Shown here piece by piece: positions 1 to 5,844 of a DNA stretch of 5,989 nucleotides (position 1 is its first letter; every line of letters starts with the position of its first letter). The stretch comes from an uncultured bacterium (GTDB taxonomy: Bacteria; Bacillota; Clostridia; Oscillospirales; Oscillospiraceae). The stretch is from NCBI GenBank assembly GCA_949288405.1, contig CASEKM010000114.1, positions 1-5,989 of the forward strand. The letters are read 5' to 3'. The translations under genes were made by a program, and so were the position numbers. The notes below the pieces were generated by a model, which was not told the DNA's origin, did no database searches, and saw nothing but the letters and a program-made list of their open reading frames with translations.

Positions 1-171
1 CTGGAATTTTCCCAGAAGGGTGTACAAGGTCCCCGGGCCCAGCTTCACCCGGCCCCGGGTCTTACGCTCCACAAATTCGGTGATCTCCGTGCCGCACATA
101 TCCCGGCGCAGGAAGGACATGAGCACATAAAACATGGGTTCGGTCAGGGGACCGCGGTCTTTTCCGCCCAT
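1..171 (-). CDS. PadR-family transcriptional regulator, N-terminal part (runs off the left edge)
   Basis: Reading the - strand from the ATG at 171-169 gives 57 codons open to the window edge, starting MGGKDRGPLTEPMFYVLM. Residues about 9-57 match the PadR winged-helix DNA-binding domain: a first helix (LTEPMFYVLMSFL), then the CGTEI segment, then the hallmark GPGTLYTLL near residues 46-54. PadR proteins are cytoplasmic repressors that often control their own gene and a neighbouring transporter or membrane-protein gene. The start is supported by GAGGGGG on the - strand 7 nt before the ATG, and by a good promoter further upstream. The C-terminal dimerisation part is outside the window. The gene diverges from the his operon and has its own promoter and operator-like sites, so a role in histidine control is not implied. 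The ligand and targets cannot be told from this fragment. Confidence 0.88.
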   Translation of the reverse strand, partial: MGGKDRGPLTEPMFYVLMSFLRRDMCGTEITEFVERKTRGRVKLGPGTLYTLLGKFQ

Positions 172-194
172 GGAAGCACCCCCTCGGCAATGTA

Positions 195-211
195 ATATCG
201 CGTGTCGATAT
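195..211. promoter_or_regulatory. Putative PadR operator A (inverted repeat just past the start point)
   Basis: ATATCG-CGTGT-CGATAT is a perfect 6 bp inverted repeat with the same 5 bp centre length and the same half-site as the repeat at 228-246. The two centres are 34 bp apart, close to three helical turns. It covers roughly +6 to +22 of the predicted padR transcript, a typical repressor position. Confidence 0.6.
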
Positions 212-222
212 CGTCTAATGAT

Positions 223-251
223 ATTGTAATATCGCCCTGCGATATTGTCAA
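223..251 (-). promoter_or_regulatory. padR promoter (sigma-A type)
   Basis: On the - strand a perfect TTGACA (-35, positions 251-246) is followed by exactly 17 bp and then TACAAT (-10, positions 228-223, 5 of 6 consensus). The start of transcription should fall near 216, giving a leader of about 45 nt before the padR ATG. The spacer is filled by the inverted repeat at 228-246. Confidence 0.8.
228..246. promoter_or_regulatory. Putative PadR operator B (inverted repeat in the promoter spacer)
   Basis: AATATCG-CCCTG-CGATATT is a perfect 7 bp inverted repeat with a 5 bp centre. It lies between the -35 and -10 boxes of the padR promoter and touches both. A further half-site at 220-225 (GATATT) pairs with 228-233 across 2 bp, so half-sites continue over the -10 box. 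Binding here would block RNA polymerase. That PadR itself binds is inferred from the position and from the common autoregulation of the family. Confidence 0.65.
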
Positions 252-323
252 TAAGGTTCAGAAAACTCCAAAAAGTTCGGCGGATTTGACAAGCTTTTCG
301 GCTTATTTTTGGTGAGTAATTCA

Positions 324-358
324 GGGACGGCCCGCGCGGCCTTCCGCCGGGCCGTCCC
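324..358. repeat. Strong GC-rich hairpin between the divergent promoters
   Basis: GGGACGGCCCG (324-334) is perfectly complementary to CGGGCCGTCCC (348-358). After a one-base bulge at 335, GCGG (336-339) pairs with CCGC (344-347) around a CCTT loop, making 15 base pairs. TTCA (320-323) and TGAA (363-366) can extend the base with a 4-nt bulge. Neither side has a run of T, so it is not a canonical intrinsic terminator, and it lies outside both predicted transcripts. It could be a dispersed palindromic repeat or a relic terminator; its function is unknown. Confidence 0.6.
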
Positions 359-369
359 GGCTTGAAAAT

Positions 370-384
370 CCTCTTGACAAGAGG
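370..384. promoter_or_regulatory. Perfect 15 bp palindrome centred on the his -35 box
   Basis: CCTCTTG-A-CAAGAGG is a perfect 7 bp inverted repeat around a single central base (377). The TTGACA -35 box (374-379) sits in its middle. A protein bound here would compete directly with RNA polymerase. No regulator is identified. A chance palindrome is possible, because TTGACA itself contributes part of the symmetry. Confidence 0.45.
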
Positions 385-402
385 GGCAAACCGGTGTATT
401 CT
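374..402 (+). promoter_or_regulatory. his operon promoter (sigma-A type)
   Basis: A perfect TTGACA (374-379) is followed by 17 bp and TATTCT (397-402, 4 of 6 consensus). Transcription should start near 409-410, about 50 nt before the hisC ATG. This is the only convincing + strand promoter upstream of hisC; the TTGACA at 286-291 has no -10 box at a proper distance. The short leader leaves no room for a T-box riboswitch and contains no His-rich leader peptide. Confidence 0.75.
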
Positions 403-403
403 T

Positions 404-429
404 TCATTAGCACTTTAGCGAACTAATGA
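404..429. promoter_or_regulatory. Putative operator over the his transcription start
   Basis: TCATTAG (404-410) and CTAATGA (423-429) form a perfect 7 bp inverted repeat with a 12 nt centre. A second, nested one lies inside: TTAG-CGAA-CTAA at 415-426. It begins one base after the -10 box and covers the predicted start point, a classic repressor position. In Gram-positive bacteria his genes are known to be controlled either by T-boxes or by the TrpR-like regulator HisR (YerC). With no T-box here, HisR is the first candidate, but I cannot confirm its motif from memory. Confidence 0.5.
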
Positions 430-459
430 GATAGAAAATACCGGCGAGGAGGGCCCACA

Positions 460-1515
460 ATGTCCAGATATTTCAGCAGTCAGGTCAGCCAGCTGACCCC
501 CTACACCCCGGGGGAACAGCCCAAGGATCAGCAGTACGTGAAGCTCAACGCCAACGAGTCCCCCTATCCGCCCTCCCCCGGGGTGGCGGCGGCCCTGAAT
601 GCCAGGGAGGCGGCCGGCCTGCGCCTGTACGGGGACGCGGCGGCCCGGGAGCTGAAGGAGGCCCTGGCCCGGCAGTACAAGGTGGAGCCGGAGAACGTGT
701 TCGTGGCCAACGGCTCGGACGAGGCCCTGAACTTCGCCTTTCTCTCCTACGCCACCGACGGCCGGGGGGTGGCCTTCGCCGACTTCACCTACAGCTTCTA
801 CCCGGTGTTCTGCGACCTGTACCACATCCCCGCCCAGATCGTCCCCCTGCGGGAGGACTTCACCCTGGTCCCGGAGGACTACTACGGCCTGAACAAGACC
901 ATCGTCATCACCAACCCCAACGCCCCCACCGGCCTGGCCATCAGCCGGGACCAGGTGGAGGGGATCGTAAAGGCCAACCCGGACAGCGTGGTCATCATCG
1001 ACGAGGCCTATGTGGACTTCGGCGGGGAGAGCAGCGTGGCCCTCACCAAGCAGTACCCCAATCTGCTGGTGGTGCAGACCTACTCCAAGTCCCGGTCCAT
1101 GGCCGGGGCCCGGCTGGGCTACGCCATCGGGGACGCCGCCCTGATCCGGGACCTGGAGACCATCAAGTTCTCCACCAACCCCTTCAACGTGAACAGCCTC
1201 ACCATGAAGGCCGGAATTGCCGCCCTGGCGGAGCAGGCCTACTACGACGAGAACTGCAAAAAAATCATGGAGACCCGGGAGTACACCGCCCGGGAGCTGG
1301 AGAAGCTGGGCTTCACCGTCCTGCCCTCCAAGACCAACTTCCTCTTTGCCAAGAAGGAGGGAGTGGACGGCAAGGCCCTGTGCCAGGGGCTGAAGGAGCG
1401 GGGGGTGCTCATCCGCCACTTTGACAAGGACCGCATCCGGGACTATAATCGAATCACCATCGGCACCCCGGAGCAGATGGACATTTTCCTGGAGAAGCTG
1501 AGGGAACTGCTATGA
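460..1515 (+). CDS. hisC: Histidinol-phosphate aminotransferase HisC
   Basis: A 351-residue cytoplasmic PLP enzyme that transfers an amino group from glutamate to imidazole acetol phosphate, giving L-histidinol phosphate. It belongs to the class I/II (fold type I) aminotransferases and has the usual length. Visible motifs: LNANESPY at 29-36, NGSDEAL at 84-90, NPNAPTG at 152-158 (PLP-binding Asn), DEAYVDF at 181-187 (Asp to the PLP nitrogen), and TYSKSRSMAGARLGY at 207-221 with K210 as the Schiff-base lysine. The start is fixed by GAGGAGGG at 446-453, 6 nt before the ATG. It is the first gene of the operon and overlaps hisB by 4 nt (ATGA). Relatives in this fold act on other amino acids, but the motifs and the operon make HisC secure. 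Confidence 0.96.
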   Translation: MSRYFSSQVSQLTPYTPGEQPKDQQYVKLNANESPYPPSPGVAAALNAREAAGLRLYGDAAARELKEALARQYKVEPENVFVANGSDEALNFAFLSYATDGRGVAFADFTYSFYPVFCDLYHIPAQIVPLREDFTLVPEDYYGLNKTIVITNPNAPTGLAISRDQVEGIVKANPDSVVIIDEAYVDFGGESSVALTKQYPNLLVVQTYSKSRSMAGARLGYAIGDAALIRDLETIKFSTNPFNVNSLTMKAGIAALAEQAYYDENCKKIMETREYTARELEKLGFTVLPSKTNFLFAKKEGVDGKALCQGLKERGVLIRHFDKDRIRDYNRITIGTPEQMDIFLEKLRELL

Positions 1516-2099
1516 GAAACGCTGAACTTGCCCGAAAGACCAACGAGACGGATATCGCCCTGAAGCTGGACCTGGACGGGAGAGGGGAGAGCCGGATCAC
1601 CACCGGCGTGGGCTTTTTGGACCACATGCTCACCCTCCTGTCCCGCCACGGGCGGATGGACTTGGAGCTGACGTGCCGCGGCGACACGTATGTGGACGAC
1701 CACCACACCGTGGAGGACATCGGCATCGCCCTGGGGCAGGCCTTCGCCCAGGCCCTGGGGGACAAGCGGGGAGTACGCCGCTATGCCTCCCTGTGCCTGC
1801 CCATGGACGAGGCCCTGATTTTGTGCGCCGTGGACCTGTCCGGCCGGGGCGGGTATTATGAGGACCTGGCCATCCCCACGGAAAAGATCGGGGCCTTTGA
1901 CAGCCAGCTGGTGTACGAGTTTATGGAGGCCTTTGCCGTCAACGCCAGGCTCACCCTCCACCTGCGGAAGCTGGCGGGGCGCAACTCCCACCACATCGCG
2001 GAGGGGGCCTTCAAGGCCCTGGGCCGGGCCCTGCGGGAGGCGGTGTCCCTGGACCAGCAGTTCAAGGACGAAATTCCCTCCACCAAAGGGATGCTGTGA
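1512..2099 (+). CDS. hisB: Imidazoleglycerol-phosphate dehydratase HisB
   Basis: A 195-residue monofunctional dehydratase that converts imidazoleglycerol phosphate to imidazole acetol phosphate. It has no N-terminal phosphatase domain, unlike the fused enzyme of E. coli, so histidinol phosphatase must be encoded elsewhere. The two related half-domains are visible. Metal-binding and catalytic motifs are FLDHML at 35-40, DDHHTVEDIGIALG at 62-75 (H64, H65, E68), MDEA at 98-101, and NSHHIAEGAFKALGRALREA at 158-177 (H160, H161, E164). The C-terminus STKGML is typical of the family. The ATG overlaps the hisC stop, with AGGGA at 1501-1505 as binding site. A 130 bp gap with a palindromic element follows. 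Confidence 0.97.
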   Translation: MRNAELARKTNETDIALKLDLDGRGESRITTGVGFLDHMLTLLSRHGRMDLELTCRGDTYVDDHHTVEDIGIALGQAFAQALGDKRGVRRYASLCLPMDEALILCAVDLSGRGGYYEDLAIPTEKIGAFDSQLVYEFMEAFAVNARLTLHLRKLAGRNSHHIAEGAFKALGRALREAVSLDQQFKDEIPSTKGML

Positions 2100-2121
2100 T
2101 AGGGAGCAACCGGCAGGGATA

Positions 2122-2191
2122 TAGGGCGCGGTGACCCGGCGCGCCGTTTTCTGCCGTCTGACGATACGGCGTGCCCAGTGGTCACGCCCTA
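2122..2191. repeat. 70 bp imperfect palindrome (MITE/REP-like element) between hisB and hisZ
   Basis: TAGGGCG (2122-2128) pairs with CGCCCTA (2185-2191). After a 3-nt bulge, TGACC (2132-2136) pairs with GGTCA (2180-2184). After a small interior loop, GGCGCGCCGT (2138-2147) pairs with ACGGCGTGCC (2166-2175) with one G-T mismatch that is a wobble in RNA. The 18 nt loop is 2148-2165. About 22 base pairs form in all. It occupies just over half of the only long gap in the operon. No T-run follows, so it is not a standard terminator. Its shape suggests a small dispersed palindromic repeat; copy number cannot be judged from one window. Confidence 0.6.
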
Positions 2192-2229
2192 CAAGTGCGA
2201 ATCAAAGAAATCATGGATGAGGAAAACCT

Positions 2230-3309
2230 ATGTTAGAAGAACAACTCAACCAACTGTACGAGGGCTACGGGTACCGGAAGTTCCGCATGTCCAAGTTTGA
2301 GGACTATGACCTGTACGCCCAGAACAAGGACTTTTTGAAAAAGGGCCACATCATCACCTTCACCGACGTGGACGGCTCTCTGAAGGCCCTGAAGCCGGAC
2401 ATCACCCTGTCCATTATGAAGAACAACAGCGGGGACAGCGAGAAGGTCTATTACAACGAGAACGTCTACCGGGAGATGGGCGGGATTTTTAAGGAGATCC
2501 TCCAGGTGGGGGTGGAGTCGGTGGGTCAGATCGACCCCTACGCCGAGGCGGAGGTCATCGCCCTGGCGGCCAAGTCCCTGAAGCTCCTGTCCGAGGACTA
2601 TGTGCTGGACCTGTCCGACGTGAGCTTCGTCCGCTGCCTGCTGGGGGGGATGGGGCTGGACGGCCGGGACCAGGAGAAGATTTTGGCCCTCATCGCCCAG
2701 AAGAACGCCCCCGGCATCCAGGCCCTGGCGGACCAGGGGATCTTAAGCGCCCCCGACGCCCAGGCCCTCCAGGAGCTCATGGGCATCTACGCCCCCCTGA
2801 AGGAGGGCATCGCCCAGGCGGGGCGGCTGGCCCGCACCAACGAGAGCTGGGAGATTTTAAGGCAGCTGTCCGCCACCGCCTCCCTGCTGGAGGCCTTCGG
2901 CCTCAACGGGCAGATCCGCCTGGACTTCTCCCTGGTGAACAGCATGGACTACTACAACGGGGTCATCTTCCAGGGCTTCCTGCCAGGCATCCCCTTCCCG
3001 GCCCTGTCCGGCGGGCGGTACGACAACCTGCCCCGGAAGATGGGCAAGCAGGTGGGGGCCATCGGCTTTGCCCTGTACATGGGCCGGCTGGAGCAGTACT
3101 TCTCCCAGGAGCGGCAGTACGACGCCGACCTGCTCCTCACCTACGGCCCCGACGCGGACCTGGCCAGGCTGGCCGCCTTCGCGGAGGACGTCCGCCGGAG
3201 GGGCTTTACTGTCCGCTGTGAGCGGGAGACCATCCAGGCCCCGCCGGTGCGCTGCCGGGTGAAGGCCCGGTACTATGACGGCGTCACGCTGGAGGAGGTG
3301 GCCCTATGA
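2230..3309 (+). CDS. hisZ: ATP phosphoribosyltransferase regulatory subunit HisZ
   Basis: A 359-residue paralogue of histidyl-tRNA synthetase that has no aminoacylation role. It binds histidine and, with the short HisG, forms the feedback-regulated ATP phosphoribosyltransferase. Class II synthetase traces are visible: ALKPDITLSI at 53-62, a motif-2-like KVYYNENVYR at 72-81, QVGVESVG at 92-99, SMDYYNGVIFQGF at 238-250, and a motif-3-like ALSGGRYDNL at 258-267 followed by GAIGFALYMGRLEQ. It is somewhat shorter than many HisZ proteins and lacks the N-terminal PxGxRD segment. An in-frame TGA at 2218-2220 rules out an earlier start, and GAGG at 2219-2222 sits 7 nt before the ATG. MSKFEDYDLYAQNKDFL at 20-36 recalls a HisZ subtype of gut Clostridia. 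It overlaps hisG by 4 nt. Confidence 0.92.
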   Translation: MLEEQLNQLYEGYGYRKFRMSKFEDYDLYAQNKDFLKKGHIITFTDVDGSLKALKPDITLSIMKNNSGDSEKVYYNENVYREMGGIFKEILQVGVESVGQIDPYAEAEVIALAAKSLKLLSEDYVLDLSDVSFVRCLLGGMGLDGRDQEKILALIAQKNAPGIQALADQGILSAPDAQALQELMGIYAPLKEGIAQAGRLARTNESWEILRQLSATASLLEAFGLNGQIRLDFSLVNSMDYYNGVIFQGFLPGIPFPALSGGRYDNLPRKMGKQVGAIGFALYMGRLEQYFSQERQYDADLLLTYGPDADLARLAAFAEDVRRRGFTVRCERETIQAPPVRCRVKARYYDGVTLEEVAL

Positions 3310-3923
3310 TTCAGGTAGCCCTGCCCAAGGGGAGACTGGGGGAGAAGGCATACGAGGTGCTGGCCGCCGCCGGGTACGAGTGCCCCTCCATTCTGGAGAA
3401 AAACCGGAAGCTCACCTTTGAGAACCCGGAGAAGGGGGTCCGGTACTTCTGGGTCAAACCCTCCGACGTGAGCATCTACGTGGAGCGGGGGGCCGCCGAC
3501 GTGGGCATCGCGGGAAAAGATATTTTATTGGAGTACCGCCCCGATGTGTACGAGCTGCTGGACCTGAAAATGGGCAGATGCCGCATGTGCGTGGCCGGTC
3601 CCGAGGACTTCTATGACGACCCCAACAAGACCCTCCGGGTGGCGACGAAATTCCCCCACATCGCCGGGGACTACTACGAGTCCCGCTCCCGGGACATCGA
3701 CATCATCAAGCTCAACGGCTCCATCGAGCTGGCCCCCATCCTGGGCCTGTCCGATGTGATCGTGGACATTGTGGAGACGGGCAACACGCTCAGGGAGAAC
3801 CACTTGGCCCCCCTGGAGACTATCGTGGACATCAGCGCCCGGTTTATCTGCAACAAGGTGAGCTATAAGTTTAAATACCAGGAGATCCTCGCCATGCGGG
3901 ACGCCCTGGCCAAGAATCTGTGA
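3306..3923 (+). CDS. hisG: ATP phosphoribosyltransferase catalytic subunit HisG, short form
   Basis: A 205-residue enzyme for the first committed step, joining ATP and PRPP to give phosphoribosyl-ATP. It is the short HisG form: the C-terminal histidine-binding domain of the roughly 290-residue long form is absent, which explains the adjacent hisZ. Motifs: ALPKGRLGEKA at 5-15, RGAADVGIAGKD at 61-72, and the family signature from E141 to L162, including the PRPP-binding stretch DIVETGNTLRENHL at 154-167. The signature spacing (E-x5-G-x-S ... D-x3-TG-x-TL) is intact. The start overlaps the hisZ stop (ATGA), and GGAGGAGG at 3291-3298 lies 7 nt upstream, so HisZ and HisG are probably made in a coupled way. 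Confidence 0.97.
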   Translation: MIQVALPKGRLGEKAYEVLAAAGYECPSILEKNRKLTFENPEKGVRYFWVKPSDVSIYVERGAADVGIAGKDILLEYRPDVYELLDLKMGRCRMCVAGPEDFYDDPNKTLRVATKFPHIAGDYYESRSRDIDIIKLNGSIELAPILGLSDVIVDIVETGNTLRENHLAPLETIVDISARFICNKVSYKFKYQEILAMRDALAKNL

Positions 3924-3928
3924 GGTGG
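3922..3928 (+). promoter_or_regulatory. hisD ribosome binding site that decides the start
   Basis: GAGGTGG overlaps the last two bases of the hisG stop codon. It lies 5 nt before the ATG at 3934 and 8 nt before the ATG at 3937. The GTG at 3925, which would give a three-residue longer protein, lies inside this site and so cannot be the start it serves. Confidence 0.75.
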
Positions 3929-3933
3929 TCCCC

Positions 3934-5217
3934 ATGATGAAGATTTACGACCTCAACCAGGTGCCGGAGGAGGAAATTTTTGCCCGGCAGGAGGAGGCGG
4001 CCGACGTGTCCGCCCCGGTGGCGGACATCCTCCGGGACGTGAAGGAGCGGGGGGACGCGGCCCTGCTGGACTACGCCAAAAAGTTTGACAAGGCGGAGCT
4101 GTCCGCCCTGGAGGTCACCCCCCAGGAGCTGGAGGAGGGGGCCGCCCAGGTGGACGGGGAGTTTACCGCCATCCTCCGGGAGGCCGCCGAAAATATCCGC
4201 GCCTTCCACGCCAAGCAGAAGCGGGAGGGCTTTCTCATGGCCCAGCGGGAGGGGGTGATCCTGGGCCAGAAGATCACCCCCCTGGCCCGGGTGGGCATCT
4301 ATGTGCCCGGGGGCACCGCCGCCTACCCCTCCACCGTGCTCATGAACGCCATCCCCGCCCATATCGCCGGGGTGGGGGAGATCATCATGGCCACGCCCCC
4401 CGGCCGGGACGGGAAGATCCGCCCGGCCATCCTGGCGGCGGCCAAGCTGGCGGGGGTCACCCGCATCTTCAAAATGGGCGGGGCCCAGGCGGTGGCCGCC
4501 CTGGCCTACGGGACGGAAACGGTGCCCAAGGTGGACAAGATCGTGGGCCCCGGCAACGCCTATGTGGCCGAGGCCAAGCGGCAGGTGTTCGGCCTGGTGA
4601 ATATCGACATGATCGCCGGCCCCTCCGAGGTGCTGGTTATCGCCGACGGGAAGTCCAACCCCGCCTGGGTGGCCGCCGACCTGCTCAGCCAGGCGGAGCA
4701 CGACAAGATGGCCTCCGCCGTGCTGGTCACCGACTCCCGGGAACTGGCCCAGGCCGTTTCCCGGGAAATTGAGGAGCAGCTGAAGACCCTGGAGCGGGAG
4801 GAGATTGCCCGGGCCTCCATAGAGCACAACGGGAAGATCATCGTGGCCCGGTCGCTGAAAGAGGCGGCGGCGGTGGCCAACCGCATCGCCCCGGAGCACC
4901 TGGAGCTGTCGGTGGACGACCCCTTCGACTACCTGGGGATGATCGAGAACGCCGGGTCCATCTTCCTGGGCCGGTACAACCCGGAGCCCATGGGGGACTA
5001 CTTCGCCGGACCCAACCACACCCTGCCCACCATGGGCACCGCCCGGTTCTACAGCCCCCTGTCAGTGGACGACTTCATCAAAAAGTCCCAGTTCAGCTGC
5101 TACACCAGGGAGGCCCTGGAGCGGGACTATCGAAAAGTGAGCCGTTTTGCCCGGGAGGAGGGCCTCACCGCCCACGCCCGGGCGGTGGACATCCGCTTTG
5201 AGGGGGGAGAGACATGA
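3934..5217 (+). CDS. hisD: Histidinol dehydrogenase HisD
   Basis: A 427-residue zinc enzyme that performs the last two steps, NAD-dependent oxidation of L-histidinol to histidinal and then to L-histidine. The length is normal. Motifs, numbered from the ATG at 3934: YVPGGTAAYPSTVLMNAIPA at 123-142, GPGNAYVAEAKRQVFG at 205-220, and the family signature from 224 to 257 containing AGPSEVLVIAD and QAEHD. Zinc ligands by analogy with E. coli HisD are Q253, H256, D355 and H414. The catalytic pair is E321 and H322 in APEHLEL, and GPNHTLPT is at 359-366. The ATG at 3937 is an equally possible start. All key residues are present, so it should be functional. Its stop overlaps the hisH start (ATGA). Confidence 0.97.
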   Translation: MMKIYDLNQVPEEEIFARQEEAADVSAPVADILRDVKERGDAALLDYAKKFDKAELSALEVTPQELEEGAAQVDGEFTAILREAAENIRAFHAKQKREGFLMAQREGVILGQKITPLARVGIYVPGGTAAYPSTVLMNAIPAHIAGVGEIIMATPPGRDGKIRPAILAAAKLAGVTRIFKMGGAQAVAALAYGTETVPKVDKIVGPGNAYVAEAKRQVFGLVNIDMIAGPSEVLVIADGKSNPAWVAADLLSQAEHDKMASAVLVTDSRELAQAVSREIEEQLKTLEREEIARASIEHNGKIIVARSLKEAAAVANRIAPEHLELSVDDPFDYLGMIENAGSIFLGRYNPEPMGDYFAGPNHTLPTMGTARFYSPLSVDDFIKKSQFSCYTREALERDYRKVSRFAREEGLTAHARAVDIRFEGGET

Positions 5218-5844
5218 TCGCCATCATCGACTACGGGGTGGGCAACCTGTTCTCCCTGAAAAGCTCGCTGAGCGCCATCGGGGAGGAGGCCCTGGTGACC
5301 CGAGACCTGGGAGAGCTGGACCGGGCGGACCACATCATCCTCCCCGGGGTGGGGGCCTTCGGGGACGCCGCCCAAAAGCTGAGAGACACGGGGATGTTCC
5401 AGGCGGTGCTGGGACCAGGCGGCCAAGGGAAAGCCCATCCTGGGTATCTGCCTGGGGATGCAGTTGCTGTTCGAGAAGTCCTTTGAGTACGGGGAGCACG
5501 CCGGTCTGGGCCTGATTTCCGGGGAGGTGCGGGACATCCGCACGGCCATCCCGGAGCATCTGGCCGTCCCCCACATGGGGTGGAACGGACTCAACTTCCC
5601 AAAGGACATGCCGAGAAGCCCCCTCTTTGCCGGGCTGGCGGAGGGCGAGCATGTGTATTTCGTCCACTCCTTTGCGGGCTTTGACTGTAAAGCACATTGC
5701 ATTGCCACCACGGAGTACGGCGCCGAGCTGACGGCGGCGGTCCAGAACGGCAATGTGTACGGGGCCCAGTTCCACCCGGAGAAGAGCGGGGAGACGGGGC
5801 TGAAAATTCTCAGCAATTTCTGCGGATTGGAGGGGAGAACATGA
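5214..5844 (+). pseudogene. hisH: Imidazole glycerol phosphate synthase glutaminase subunit HisH, frameshifted by one base
   Basis: HisH hydrolyses glutamine and passes ammonia to HisF, which makes imidazoleglycerol phosphate and AICAR. The first frame gives normal HisH through residue 66 (MIAIIDYGVGNLFSLKSSLS, LPGVGAFGDAA, MFQAVL), then turns to non-HisH sequence and stops at 5486. Removing one G from the GGG at 5411-5413 restores VLDQAAKGKPILGICLGMQL and an unbroken frame to 5844, giving 209 residues, a normal length. In the corrected protein the nucleophile is C79 (GICLGMQ), with H187 and E189 in QFHPEK completing the triad; PHMGWN and YFVHSF are also typical. As written, the reading frame is lost before the catalytic cysteine. 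Either the base is a sequencing error or the gene is broken in this strain. AGGGGGG at 5201-5207 is the ribosome binding site. Confidence 0.92.

Noticed and set aside
268..312. CCAAAAA ... TTTTTGG inverted repeat with AAGC/GCTT inside
   Set aside because: Only 7 AT-rich pairs separated by 31 nt with weak inner pairing; compatible with chance in an AT-richer intergenic stretch.
286..314. Second + strand promoter with TTGACA at 286-291
   Set aside because: At 16-18 bp spacing the -10 region reads like TTGGTG, which is not a usable box.
324..358. Intrinsic terminator call for the GC-rich hairpin
   Set aside because: No T-run follows on either strand, and no gene ends in this divergent region.
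409..459. T-box riboswitch or histidine leader peptide before hisC
   Set aside because: The leader is about 50 nt, far shorter than a T-box. The only small frame is ATG-AGA-TAG at 426-434, with no His codons and no ribosome binding site.
415..1419. Long - strand open frame of 334 codons opposite hisC
   Set aside because: Low-complexity Gly/Val/Leu/His-rich translation without any domain; it mirrors the strong G/C third-position bias of hisC.
3925..3933. GTG start for hisD giving three extra residues
   Set aside because: The GTG lies inside the GAGGTGG ribosome binding site that serves the ATGs at 3934/3937.
3871..5019. Long - strand open frame of 382 codons opposite hisD
   Set aside because: Same codon-bias shadow; Gly/His/Leu-rich, no motif, no ribosome binding site, and hisD on the other strand is certain.
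5458..5844. Separate 128-residue gene beginning at an internal ATG
   Set aside because: It is the C-terminal part of HisH after the frameshift; its ATG is the Met of the GICLGMQ motif, and no proper ribosome binding site precedes it.
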